From NCBI GenBank assembly GCA_947383645.1, contig CANDEH010000002.1, positions 28,349 to 92,348 of the forward strand: DNA of 64,000 nt. Reading direction: 5' to 3'. Origin of the DNA: an uncultured Clostridia bacterium (GTDB taxonomy: Bacteria > Bacillota > Clostridia > Oscillospirales > Oscillospiraceae). The notes beneath the pieces are model-generated. The model was not told where the DNA came from. It saw only the letters and a program-made list of their open reading frames with translations, and did not search any database. Positions 1-7,912 of the stretch are shown here, in pieces. Both the position numbers and the translations under genes were made by a program. Position 1 is the stretch's first letter. Every line of letters starts with the position of its first letter.

Positions 1-780
1 GCCGAGGGACACGCGGCGGCCATGGCCGGCGGTATGGCCAAGCAGGGGCTGGTGCCGGTGTTCGCCGTGTACTCCTCCTTTTTGCAGCGGGGCTATGACC
101 AGCTGATCCACGATGTGGCCCTGCAGAACCTCCATGCGGTTTTTGGCGTGGACCGCTCCGGCCTTGTGGGGGCCGACGGGGCCACCCACCACGGTACGGC
201 CGACGCGGCCTATCTGTGCTCCATTCCCAACATGACCGTGTATACGCCCGCCAGTTTTCAGGAGCTGCGGGACATGCTCCGCCACGCGGTTCGGGAGGAG
301 ACGGGGCCGGTGGCTCTGCGCTACCCCCGCGGAGGCGAGGGACAGTATGCCGCCGGCTGGGACGGTGGCGCCGCCGTCTGTCTGCGTCCGGGCAGAGACG
401 GCACGATTGTCGTTTACGGCACCATGGTCAATCAGGCGCTTCAGGCCGCCGGTACCCTGGCGGAGCAGGGGATTCAGGCGGAGGTGATAAAGCTCCACCG
501 GATTGCGCCTCTTGCGCCGGAGGCGGTGCTGCGCAGCGTGGAAAAAACCGGCGTTCTGGTGACGGCGGAGGAGTGCTTCCACACCGGCAGTGTGGGACAG
601 CGCCTGTGCGAGGCTGTGCTGGCGCGGGGGATTGTCCTGCGCGGGCTGCGGCTTCTCAGCTGCGGCGACCGCTTCGTCTATCAGGGCAGCGTGGAGCAGC
701 TGCGGCACAGCGTGGGAATTGATGCGGAGGGGATTGTGCGGGCAGTCTGTGAGGTGTGCCATGGCGAAGACGCGACTTGA
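1..780 (+). CDS. dxs: 1-deoxy-D-xylulose-5-phosphate synthase, C-terminal part (5' end outside window)
   Basis: Condenses pyruvate and glyceraldehyde 3-phosphate in a thiamine-diphosphate reaction, the first step of the MEP isoprenoid pathway. The reading frame is open from base 1, so only the last 259 codons are here: the transketolase pyrimidine-binding domain and the C-terminal domain. Visible family marks are AEGHAAAMAGG at the very start (the Glu that activates thiamine), DRSGLVGADGATHHG and LRYPRG. The frame overlaps the start of tlyA by 20 bases, which indicates translational coupling. An internal ATG at 22 is not the start because homology runs through it. Confidence 0.95.
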   Translation, partial: AEGHAAAMAGGMAKQGLVPVFAVYSSFLQRGYDQLIHDVALQNLHAVFGVDRSGLVGADGATHHGTADAAYLCSIPNMTVYTPASFQELRDMLRHAVREETGPVALRYPRGGEGQYAAGWDGGAAVCLRPGRDGTIVVYGTMVNQALQAAGTLAEQGIQAEVIKLHRIAPLAPEAVLRSVEKTGVLVTAEECFHTGSVGQRLCEAVLARGIVLRGLRLLSCGDRFVYQGSVEQLRHSVGIDAEGIVRAVCEVCHGEDAT

Positions 781-1573
781 CGTGCTCCTGGTGGAGCGCG
801 GTTTGCAGGAGAGCCGGCAGAAGGCGCAGGCCACCATCATGAGCGGTCTGGTGTTTGTAAACGGACAGCGTGTGGATAAGCCGGGGGCCCAGGTGCCGCC
901 GGAGGCGGCGGTGGAGATTCGGGGGAATGCGCTGCGCTACGTCAGCCGAGGGGGATTGAAGCTGGAGAAGGCCATGTTCCTCTGGCCCATCTGTCTGGCG
1001 GGGGAGGTCTGTATGGACGTGGGGGCCTCCACAGGGGGCTTTACCGACTGTATGCTGCAAAACGGCGCGGTGAAGGTCTACGCCGTGGATGTGGGCTATG
1101 GCCAGCTGGCCTGGAAGCTCCGCAGTGACCCCCGGGTGGTGTGCCTGGAGCGGACCAACGCCCGCTACCTCAGCCGGGAGCTGATCCCGGAGGCGCCGGC
1201 CTTTGCCTCCATCGACGTGAGCTTTATCTCCCTGAGGCTGATCCTGCCGGCAGTGGCCGCCGTTCTCCGGGAAGGGGGAGAGGCGGTGTGTCTCATCAAG
1301 CCCCAGTTTGAGGCCGGGAAGGACAAGGTGGGGAAAAAAGGCGTGGTCCGGGAGCCGGCAGTCCACCTGGAGGTGCTGGAACGCTTCCTTGGACATGCAA
1401 AGGAAAATCACTTTACAGTACAGGATATTACGTACTCTCCCATCCGGGGACCGGAGGGAAACCTGGAGTATTTAGGCTATTTGGGTCTGGGGATGGGCCG
1501 GGAGCAGGTCCCTGACCTGCGCGCTCTGGTGGAGGAATCCCACGCTGCGCTGAAGGAGGGACAGACGGAATGA
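761..1573 (+). CDS. tlyA: TlyA family 16S/23S rRNA 2'-O-methyltransferase
   Basis: Predicted SAM-dependent rRNA ribose methyltransferase (hemolysin A/FtsJ family), 270 aa, full length. Residues 1-60 form an S4 RNA-binding domain; DVGASTGGFTD at 86-96 is the SAM-binding loop; K67, D152, K180 and E236 fit the K-D-K-E catalytic tetrad of the family. The frame stays open upstream to about 590, but the ATG at 761 gives the conserved MAKTRLDVLLVERG start, and the extra upstream stretch is dxs in another frame. It ends in an ATGA overlap with nadK, so it is part of the dxs-tlyA-nadK-argR-recN unit. Confidence 0.93.
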   Translation: MAKTRLDVLLVERGLQESRQKAQATIMSGLVFVNGQRVDKPGAQVPPEAAVEIRGNALRYVSRGGLKLEKAMFLWPICLAGEVCMDVGASTGGFTDCMLQNGAVKVYAVDVGYGQLAWKLRSDPRVVCLERTNARYLSRELIPEAPAFASIDVSFISLRLILPAVAAVLREGGEAVCLIKPQFEAGKDKVGKKGVVREPAVHLEVLERFLGHAKENHFTVQDITYSPIRGPEGNLEYLGYLGLGMGREQVPDLRALVEESHAALKEGQTE

Positions 1574-2439
1574 AAAAGGTCATACTGTGCCCCAATCCCT
1601 ACCGGGACACGGGGCTGGAGGCGGCCCGGGAGGCTGCGGGCATCCTCAACGCCGCCGGCATCCGCACGGTGTTCTGCCTGCCCTTCCGCATGGAGGGCGG
1701 GGAGTGTCCCGTTCCCACCCGGCCGCTGCACCAGGAGCTGCGAAACAGCAGCATGATTATCACCTTCGGCGGGGACGGCACCATCCTCCATCTGGCCAAA
1801 ACGGCGGCCATGCGGGGCCTTCCCATGCTGGGGGTGAATATGGGCAGTCTCGGCTTTATGTCGGAGCTGGAGCGCAATGAGATGCATCTTCTGGCCCACC
1901 TGGCCAGCGGGCAGTTTCAGCGGGAGCGGCGGATGATGCTGGATGTCTCCGTGTTCCGGGAGGGGCGGCGCGTTTACGACAACTGCGGCCTCAACGACGC
2001 GGTGGTGACCAAGGGAGCCGTGGCCCGGATCATCCGCCTGGATGTGATGGTGGGGCCGGCGGCGTTGGGCGTCATCGAGGGGGACGGCGTGGTGGTGGCC
2101 ACGCCCACCGGCTCCACCGGCTACTCCCTCTCCGCCGGGGGGCCCATTGTGGAGCCTACGGCCAGAAACTTTGTGGTCAGCCCTATCTGCGCCCACTCCA
2201 TCCAGTCCAATTCCTACGTGATGTCCGCCACCAGCACCATCGCGGTGCGCCCCCGGGATGTGGGGCGCAAACCGGTATTCCTGTCGGTGGACGGAGGCCG
2301 GGCGTTCTCCCTTCGGGCCGGGGACGAGGTAGTGATTAAGAACTCCAGGTACGAGACAGAGCTGATTCGCCTCTCGGACAAGAGTATTTATGAGATTCTG
2401 CGAACCAAGATGACGGGGGTGCTGCCGGATGAAAAATGA
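1570..2439 (+). CDS. nadK: NAD kinase (ATP/polyphosphate-NAD phosphotransferase)
   Basis: Phosphorylates NAD to NADP in the cytoplasm. The 289-aa protein has the GGDGT nucleotide motif at 67-71, the NMGSLGF strand at 90-96 and the PTGSTGYSLSAGGP loop in the second domain, all diagnostic for the family. It starts in an ATGA overlap with tlyA and its last 11 bases overlap argR, so it is translationally coupled on both sides. The neighbour order tlyA-nadK-argR-recN is common in Clostridia. Confidence 0.95.
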   Translation: MKKVILCPNPYRDTGLEAAREAAGILNAAGIRTVFCLPFRMEGGECPVPTRPLHQELRNSSMIITFGGDGTILHLAKTAAMRGLPMLGVNMGSLGFMSELERNEMHLLAHLASGQFQRERRMMLDVSVFREGRRVYDNCGLNDAVVTKGAVARIIRLDVMVGPAALGVIEGDGVVVATPTGSTGYSLSAGGPIVEPTARNFVVSPICAHSIQSNSYVMSATSTIAVRPRDVGRKPVFLSVDGGRAFSLRAGDEVVIKNSRYETELIRLSDKSIYEILRTKMTGVLPDEK

Positions 2440-2908
2440 GCGACAGGGGAAGATTCTTGCGATCATCGCCCAGGAGGATATCGACACCCAGGAGCTGTTG
2501 ATGGAGCGGCTGCAGCGGGAGGGGATCTCCTGCACACAGGCCACTATTTCCCGGGACATCAAGCAGCTGCACCTTATTAAGGAGCCGGTGGGCCGGGGAC
2601 GGTACCGCTATGCCGTGTCCGTCCACCACAGCGGGCTGAATGTGGCGGACAAGCTGCGGACCATCTTCCGTGAGAGCGTTCTCAGTATCGACTGTGCGCA
2701 GAATCTGGTGGTGGTCAAGACCCTGCTGGGTCTGGCCAACGGCGCCGCCGCGGCCCTGGACAGCATGGAGCTGCCCTACCTGGTGGGTACTCTGGCCGGG
2801 GAGGATACGGTGCTTCTGGTGATGCGGGACAGCCGGAGCGCCGGCGCATTCTGTGCGGAGATCGGGGAGATGCTCTCCCTCTCCGGCGGAGAGGGGAAAA
2901 AGGGGTGA
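2429..2908 (+). CDS. argR: Arginine repressor ArgR/AhrC
   Basis: Arginine-sensing hexameric transcription factor controlling arginine synthesis and breakdown. The 159-aa protein has an N-terminal winged helix with QATISRDIKQLHL near residues 37-49 and a C-terminal arginine-binding domain with GTLAGEDTVLLVMRD. The usual AGDDT is AGEDT here, a conservative change at an arginine-contact position. Its gene sits in its usual place directly before recN. No ARG box was identified in this stretch by eye, so autoregulation is not claimed. Confidence 0.93.
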   Translation: MKNERQGKILAIIAQEDIDTQELLMERLQREGISCTQATISRDIKQLHLIKEPVGRGRYRYAVSVHHSGLNVADKLRTIFRESVLSIDCAQNLVVVKTLLGLANGAAAALDSMELPYLVGTLAGEDTVLLVMRDSRSAGAFCAEIGEMLSLSGGEGKKG

Positions 2909-2912
2909 GGCC

Positions 2913-4598
2913 ATGCTGGAGCTGCTTCATATTGAGAATATTGCGGTGATCGAGGAGACGGAGATCGCCTTCCACCCGGGCTTCAACGTCCTCACCGGCG
3001 AGACCGGCGCGGGCAAGTCCATCGTCATCGACGCCATGGGCGCGGTGCTGGGCCAGCGGACTCCCCGGGATCTGATCCGCACCGGGGCCAGTAAGGCCTT
3101 TGTCAGCGCGGTGTTCTCCGGCGTGCCGGAGGACCTGCCTGTGCTGACAGACAACGGCGTCAGCGCCGAGGACGGGGAGCTGCTCCTCCAGCGGGAGATC
3201 TGCGCCGACGGGAAGAACACCTGCCGGGCCAACGGCCGGCCCATCACCGTGGCCCTGCTGCGCCAGATCGGCAGCAGTCTTCTGAACATACACGGCCAGC
3301 ACGACGGCCAGCTCCTCCTGGACGAGGAGCGCCACGGCGCCTATCTGGACAGCTTCGGCCGCATGGAGAAGACCCTGGCCGCCTATCAGGCGGAGTACCG
3401 GGCCATGGCGGAAATTCGGAGAAAGATCAAGTCCCTGGCCATGGACGAGGCGGAGCGGGAGCGCCGCGTGGATACCCTGCGCCACCAGATCGACGAGCTG
3501 GAACGGGCGGAGCTGAAGGAGGGGGAGGAGGAGGCTCTGGCGGAGCGCCGGAACATTTTGCGCAACGGGGAGAAGTTTCTCTCCGCCGTCCAGGGGGCCT
3601 CCTACTGCCTCAACGGATCCGACGAGAGCATGGGGGCCGTGGCCCTGCTGCGGGAGGCGGAGACCGCCCTCCGGGCCGTCCGGGGGATGGGGGAGCAGTT
3701 TGAGGAGCTCTCCCGCCGCCTGGAGGAGATCCAGAGCGAGGCCTACGACATCGGCGAGACCGTCCGGGATCTGCGGGAGAGCTACGATTTCTCCCCGGCG
3801 GAGCTGGACGCGGTGGAGAACCGGTCGGACCAGCTCTACCGCCTGGAGAAGAAGTATGGCCCCACCGTGGGGGACATGCTGGATTATCTGGAGAAGTGCC
3901 GGCAGGAGCTGGACGGCATCGAGTACGCCGGCGACACTATCGCCCGGCTGGAGAAGGACCTGCGCAGGCAGGAGAAGAAGGCCCGGGAGGCCGCCAGGGT
4001 TCTGACGGAGGCGCGGAAGGCGGCGGCGGCGTCCCTGGAGCGCCGCATCCAGGAGGAGCTGCGGCAGCTGAGTATGCCCAAGGTCCAGTTCGTCATCCAG
4101 TTTGAGGAGACGGAGCTGGGGGAGAGCGGGGCGGATCAGGTCCGCTTCCTCATGTCCGCCAATGTGGGGGAGGCGCTGAAGCCCATCCACAAGGTGGCCT
4201 CCGGCGGCGAGCTGGCCCGAATTATGCTGGCGCTGAAGAACGTGCTGGCGGAGAACGAGAGTATCGGCACCATGGTCTTTGACGAGGTGGATACCGGGGT
4301 CTCCGGCCGGGCCGCCCAAAAGGTGGCGGAGAAGCTGGCCCAGGTGTCCCGGCACAAGCAGGTGCTCTGCGTCACCCACCTGCCCCAGCTGGCCGCCATG
4401 GCCGACACCCACTTCTCCGTGGAGAAGGGGGAGCGGGGGGGCCGCACCCACACCGCCGTGGCGGAGCTGGACCGGGAGGGCCGCATGGACGAGCTGGCCC
4501 GCCTCACCGGCGGCGCGGAGGTGACCCAGGCCATGCGCCAGAGCGCCGGGGAGCTGATCGCGGCGGCGGAGGCCTACAAAAAGAGCATACCGGCGTAG
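2913..4598 (+). CDS. recN: DNA repair protein RecN
   Basis: SMC-like ATPase that acts early in double-strand break repair and recombination. The 561-aa product has Walker A GETGAGKS at 29-36, a long coiled-coil middle rich in Glu/Arg, the ABC signature VASGGELARIMLALK and Walker B MVFDEVDTGVSG, the normal full layout. ATG 2913, six bases after a GGGGTGAGG purine stretch, matches the family start MLELLHIENIAVIE; an upstream in-frame extension to 2853 lies inside argR and is rejected. In Bacillus recN is followed by spoIVB and spo0A; neither follows here. Confidence 0.95.
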   Translation: MLELLHIENIAVIEETEIAFHPGFNVLTGETGAGKSIVIDAMGAVLGQRTPRDLIRTGASKAFVSAVFSGVPEDLPVLTDNGVSAEDGELLLQREICADGKNTCRANGRPITVALLRQIGSSLLNIHGQHDGQLLLDEERHGAYLDSFGRMEKTLAAYQAEYRAMAEIRRKIKSLAMDEAERERRVDTLRHQIDELERAELKEGEEEALAERRNILRNGEKFLSAVQGASYCLNGSDESMGAVALLREAETALRAVRGMGEQFEELSRRLEEIQSEAYDIGETVRDLRESYDFSPAELDAVENRSDQLYRLEKKYGPTVGDMLDYLEKCRQELDGIEYAGDTIARLEKDLRRQEKKAREAARVLTEARKAAAASLERRIQEELRQLSMPKVQFVIQFEETELGESGADQVRFLMSANVGEALKPIHKVASGGELARIMLALKNVLAENESIGTMVFDEVDTGVSGRAAQKVAEKLAQVSRHKQVLCVTHLPQLAAMADTHFSVEKGERGGRTHTAVAELDREGRMDELARLTGGAEVTQAMRQSAGELIAAAEAYKKSIPA

Positions 4599-4616
4599 GA
4601 CCGGGAGAGGAGCGAC

Positions 4617-5570
4617 ATGGAGTATACCGAGAAGATCAGGGACGTGCTGCTGCGCCTCTACCCGGTGCGCAAGAGCGCCGGACAGAAGGCGGAGTTCCGG
4701 GAGTGGCTTCTGCGGGAGCTGCGCCGGTCCGGGTGGAAGGCCGCCGAGGAGCGGTACGGCAAGACCAACGGCAGCGTCAACGTCATCGCGGGGGACCCGG
4801 ATCGGGCCGCGGTGTTTCTCACCGCCCACTACGACACCGCCTCCCGGATGGCGGTGCCGGACTTCGTGTCCCCCACCAACGTGGCCGCCCACGTGCTCTA
4901 CCACGCCCTTGTGGCCCTGGTGCTGATCGCGGCGGCGCTGATTGCGTCCTTCGCCGTGTCCTTCCCCCTGAACCAGCCGGGGCTGATGCTGCCGCTGTTT
5001 CTGATTCTGCTGGTGGCGCTGCTGTTCTTCGCGGCCTTTGGATCGGCCAACCAGAGCAACGCCAACGGCAACACCTCCGGTGTCCTGGCCTTACTGGCCA
5101 TCGCTAAGGTCCTGGACCGGGACAGGCGGGTGTGCATCGTGTTCTTCGACAACAACGCCCGGAACCTGCTGGGGGCCGGGGCCTTCAAAAGGGCCCACCC
5201 CAACGCCGCTCAGAGCTGTCTCTTCCTCAACTTCGACTGCGTGGGGGACGGGGAGCACCTGCTGCTGATGCCCAGCCGCGCCTGCCGCTGGGACGCCAGG
5301 CTCCTCTCGGCGCTGGAGGAGGGCTTTCGGGGCGCGGAGGGGATGCGGATTCGCCTGCTGACCAAGGGGCTGAACTACTACCCCTCGGACCACCGGAAAT
5401 TCAAGTTCCATGTGGCCGCCGCGGCCTGCCGATATATAGGCGGCCTGGGCTACTATATCCCCCATCTGCGGACAAAGCGGGACACCGTGTTACAGGTGGA
5501 AAACATCGACTGCACCGCGGAGGGCATCGCCCGCTTCCTGCCGCTGTACTTGGAGGACGAGGGGGCATAG
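4617..5570 (+). CDS. M28-like peptidase-fold membrane protein, probably lacking a full metal site
   Basis: The 317-aa protein follows the plan of M28 zinc aminopeptidases but with changed key positions. TAHYDT keeps the first His and Asp (H71, D73). The metal-bridging Asp of D-N-x-S-G is Asn (NANGNTSGV, 148-155), the catalytic Glu pair is Asn (FFDNNARNLLGA, 177-186), and the last His of the H-T-x-x-D-T motif is Arg (LRTKRDT). Two hydrophobic segments, about 94-115 and 122-142, are inserted between the first two motifs, so the protein is probably membrane bound. Assignment to the fold is by motif order only; activity as a peptidase is doubtful. It starts 18 bases after recN and shares the operon. 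Confidence 0.6.
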   Translation: MEYTEKIRDVLLRLYPVRKSAGQKAEFREWLLRELRRSGWKAAEERYGKTNGSVNVIAGDPDRAAVFLTAHYDTASRMAVPDFVSPTNVAAHVLYHALVALVLIAAALIASFAVSFPLNQPGLMLPLFLILLVALLFFAAFGSANQSNANGNTSGVLALLAIAKVLDRDRRVCIVFFDNNARNLLGAGAFKRAHPNAAQSCLFLNFDCVGDGEHLLLMPSRACRWDARLLSALEEGFRGAEGMRIRLLTKGLNYYPSDHRKFKFHVAAAACRYIGGLGYYIPHLRTKRDTVLQVENIDCTAEGIARFLPLYLEDEGA

Positions 5571-5572
5571 CG

Positions 5573-5764
5573 ATGGCGAAAGAGTTTGAGATTCACGGCG
5601 CCATAGAGGTGCCGCCGGAGCTGACGGAGGACAAGTTTTTCGCCCGTTTCATCGGCTTTGTCGAGTCCCGGGGCTGGTGGTTTGGCGGCGGCATGCGGGA
5701 GATCGTGGACGGATACTACATCAACGCCGACGGAACCAAAGGTGCGCCGGTGGACGCAGAATAG
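5573..5764 (+). CDS. Small conserved-looking protein, unknown function
   Basis: 63-aa acidic protein, MAKEFEIHGAIEVPPELTEDKF and onward, starting two bases after the stop of the preceding gene, hence translationally coupled. No membrane segment or metal motif. Aromatic-rich middle (ESRGWWFGGGMREI) and a YYINADG turn suggest a small folded domain. Real coding is likely from the tight spacing and in-frame codon pattern; the function is not recognisable. Confidence 0.6.
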   Translation: MAKEFEIHGAIEVPPELTEDKFFARFIGFVESRGWWFGGGMREIVDGYYINADGTKGAPVDAE

Positions 5765-5792
5765 GACCAAGTACGAGAGGAGAGAGGACCCT

Positions 5793-6245
5793 ATGAAATT
5801 AGCGGAGGCTCTACAGCTGCGCAGCGACCTGCAAAAGCGAATCTACCAGCTCCAGGAGCGCCTGAACCAGAATGCCACCGTCCAGGAGGGGGAGAAGCCC
5901 GCCGAGGACCCGGTGGCCCTGCTTGGCGAGCTGGACAGCTGCATCGTGCAGCTGGAGGAGATGATGGAGCGGATCAACCGCACCAACAGCCAGACCGTCA
6001 CCGCCGAGGGCACCCTGACGGCCCTGCTGGCCCGGTGGGACTGCCTGAAAATCAAGGTGGAGGCCTACCCGGAGTTCCTGCGCTAGGCCAGCAGCCTTGG
6101 CCGCCGGGCCACCCGGTCGGAGATCAAAATTATGAGCACCGTGTCCGTCCAGGACTACCAGAAGCAGGTGGACCAGCTGTCCGCCCGGCTCCGCCAGACG
6201 GACGGCGCTATCCAGGCGGCCAACTGGACCACGGAGCTGCTGTAG
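5793..6245 (+). pseudogene. DIP1984 family gene interrupted by an in-frame TAG
   Basis: ATG 5793, after GAGAGGAGAGAGG, begins a coiled-coil protein (MKLAEALQLRSDLQKRIYQL) that stops at TAG 6084-6086 after 97 codons. Reading the same frame onward gives ASSLGRRATRSEIKIMSTVS and then KQVDQLSARLR and IQAANWTTEL up to TAG 6243-6245, which is the expected C-terminal half of the DIP1984 family (about 150 aa). No frameshift is needed, so a single substitution to TAG accounts for the break. Whether the shortened protein is still made, or the codon is read through, cannot be told from sequence. Confidence 0.8.
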
Positions 6246-6559
6246 GACAGCAGAAAAAGGGAATATGTGGTAACCGCAGTCAGGGGCGAACGCAAAACCG
6301 ATTTGCCCTGTTCAGGGCTTGTCATGGAACGCAGCGGGGCAGCGCGGGGTTCAAATCCCCACCGCATTGTAAGCCCCTGCACACCGTACAATGGCAAATG
6401 GCACATCGCACACAGCACCACCGTGCGTTGACTTGACGCGGCGAGGGCGGGAACGGGGAACAGAGCAGCAAAAGGCCGGATAGGGGTACACTGTCCGGCC
6501 TTTTCAGCTGTAAAGTAAAATAACTTGTATGGTGCTGCGGGAAGGGGAAGAACAGAGAA
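6246..6559. other. Intergenic region with terminator; no gene recognised
   Basis: The stretch between the broken DIP1984 gene and the next frame holds no convincing coding sequence. Near 6345-6365 a T-arm-like string (GGGGTTCAAATCCCC) occurs, but no cloverleaf can be built around it. The right part carries the hairpin listed at 6470-6504. Confidence 0.5.
6470..6504 (+). terminator. Rho-independent terminator
   Basis: Arms AAAAGGCCGGA and TCCGGCCTTTT enclose a 13-base loop and end in a T run. It would end transcription from the recN/DIP1984 side before the next gene. Confidence 0.75.
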
Positions 6560-6955
6560 GTGATATTAAAAAAACGCTGCGAGACGAAGGAGGCGGCTGC
6601 GCTGCTGGAGCTGTTTCGCTCTCTGTATGTGGATGAGGAGAAGCTCCCCGGGCGCATCCTGCTCTGGAACTCCCTGAAGGACCATGTGCGCCGTGTGTGC
6701 CGCCCCTTTTCCCAGGTGGAGGCCCTGCCGTTTTTCCAGAACCGGGGGGAGGAGCCCGTGTTGCTCTACGGCGAGCGGGAAAAGGCGCTGTATACGGCCA
6801 GGTGGCGGGAGATCACAGACTACATTCACAGCCTGGAATCCTGGGAGGAGGCCATTGACCTGCTGATCTTCGACCGGAGCCTCCGCTGGTTTGCCGCCAT
6901 CACCCACGAGGATTTGCAGACGATCTGTGCCGGGGAAGCCATCGCAGGCCAGTAG
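6560..6955 (+). CDS. Hypothetical cytoplasmic protein, 131 aa
   Basis: Starts at GTG 6560 after a purine-rich AAGGGGAAGAACAGAGAA stretch. The protein is helical and charged (LLELFRSLYVDEEKLPGRIL, then a Trp-rich second half with WREITDYIHSLESWEEAIDLL) without membrane segments or known motifs. It lies alone between a terminator and the T-box promoter. Codon pattern supports real coding; function is unknown. Confidence 0.55.
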   Translation: MILKKRCETKEAAALLELFRSLYVDEEKLPGRILLWNSLKDHVRRVCRPFSQVEALPFFQNRGEEPVLLYGEREKALYTARWREITDYIHSLESWEEAIDLLIFDRSLRWFAAITHEDLQTICAGEAIAGQ

Positions 6956-6989
6956 GGGGCTGCTTTTGCGCGGTCTGCGGTTTTCTCCC

Positions 6990-7018
6990 TTGACAAAGCG
7001 CTCATTTCCCGCTATAAT
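6990..7018 (+). promoter_or_regulatory. Sigma-A promoter of the tyrS T-box leader
   Basis: Perfect TTGACA at 6990-6995 and TATAAT at 7013-7018 with 17 bases between. Transcription would start near 7025, immediately before the T-box leader. Confidence 0.9.
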
Positions 7019-7029
7019 GCCACATAACG

Positions 7030-7290
7030 CGACGATGGGAAGAAGTAGCGCCGTTCAGTCCTGCCAAGAGAGCCCCCGGGCGGTGGAAGGGGGAGAGGGC
7101 GGCGGCGTGAATACCTCCCGGAGCAGCGGACCGAACTCCTGTCCGGACAGTAGGCTCCGCCGGGTGCGCCCGATACCGCGCGGCGGGTCCTTTGGGACCC
7201 CGTGAGGCCGTCCCCGCGAGGGGCCGGCGCGATAGAGGTGGTACCGCGTTCGTTTCGCCCTCTGTCCTGCGGGACAGGGGGCGTTTTCGC
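7030..7290 (+). promoter_or_regulatory. T-box riboswitch, tyrosine specific
   Basis: The leader carries the classical T-box marks in order: AGAGAGCC and GGTGGAA elements of stem I, a specifier loop GTGAATACCTC with TAC (Tyr codon) at 7112-7114, and the T-box proper AGGTGGTACCGCG at 7236-7248. A strong terminator follows (CGCCCTCTGTCC paired with GGACAGGGGGCG, then TTTT, about 7256-7286). Uncharged tRNA-Tyr should bind and favour antitermination. Its specifier agrees with tyrS, the second gene downstream; the first gene is a DHFR-like enzyme. Confidence 0.93.
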
Positions 7291-7316
7291 GCCCACGGAG
7301 AGAGGAGGGAAAACGT

Positions 7317-7841
7317 TTGCGGAAGGTTGTCCTGTACATCTCCCTCAGTCTGGACGGATACATCGCCGACCCAAACGGCGGCGTGGACTGGCTGGGCGGG
7401 GAGGACCGGAACTATACGGGGGACTACGGCTACGGAGAATTCATCCGCACGGTGGACACGGTGCTTATGGGGGCCCGGACCTACCGGCAGGTGACAGAGG
7501 AGCTGTCCCCGGACGCCTGGCCCTACCGGGGATTGACAGTCTATGTGCTGACCCACCGTCCCTGGGCGACCCGGAAGGGAGTCCGCTTTGTGGACGGCTC
7601 TCCCTCTAAGCTGCTCCAGCGTCTGCGGCAGGAGGCGGGCGGCGATATCTGGGTCTGCGGCGGCGCCGACCTGGTCCGGCAGTGTATGGGAGAGATCGAC
7701 GAATTTCATCTGTCCATTATGCCCATCCTGCTGGGGGAGGGGACGCCTCTGTTTCCGTCGGGCAGTCCGCCGGTGTCCCTGCGCCTGACGGCGCTGCGGC
7801 AGGAGAACGGCATGGTGGAGTGCGTATACCGGCGCAGATGA
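7317..7841 (+). CDS. Dihydrofolate reductase family protein (RibD C-terminal-like)
   Basis: 174-aa protein of the DHFR/RibD reductase fold: N-terminal strand VVLYISLSLDGYIADPNGGVDW, LMGARTYRQV as the cofactor helix, and IWVCGGADLVRQCM as the glycine-rich NADPH strand. The family is broad and the substrate is unknown; it is not the housekeeping FolA. TTG 7317 is chosen because of GAGAGGAGGG nine bases upstream. It is the first gene after the tyrosine T-box, so it should be induced by tyrosine starvation together with tyrS, unless tyrS has its own promoter in the 71-base AT-rich gap that follows. Confidence 0.85.
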   Translation: MRKVVLYISLSLDGYIADPNGGVDWLGGEDRNYTGDYGYGEFIRTVDTVLMGARTYRQVTEELSPDAWPYRGLTVYVLTHRPWATRKGVRFVDGSPSKLLQRLRQEAGGDIWVCGGADLVRQCMGEIDEFHLSIMPILLGEGTPLFPSGSPPVSLRLTALRQENGMVECVYRRR

Positions 7842-7912
7842 AGATATCGAATAATATAAATTAGTCAATGTATAAAATATAGATAACAGTAAATTAATAA
7901 AGGAGCGCCAAT

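Noticed and set aside
1477..2562. Minus-strand frame over nadK
   Set aside because: Shadow of nadK; the conserved GGDGT and PTGSTGYS motifs are on the plus strand.
2715..4904. 729-codon open frame on the minus strand
   Set aside because: Shadow of recN; low-complexity Leu/Gly/His-rich translation without any family resemblance.
6340..6370. T-arm-like sequence GGGGTTCAAATCCCC suggesting a tRNA
   Set aside because: No matching acceptor, D-arm or anticodon stem can be folded around it; at most a scar of a tRNA 3' end.
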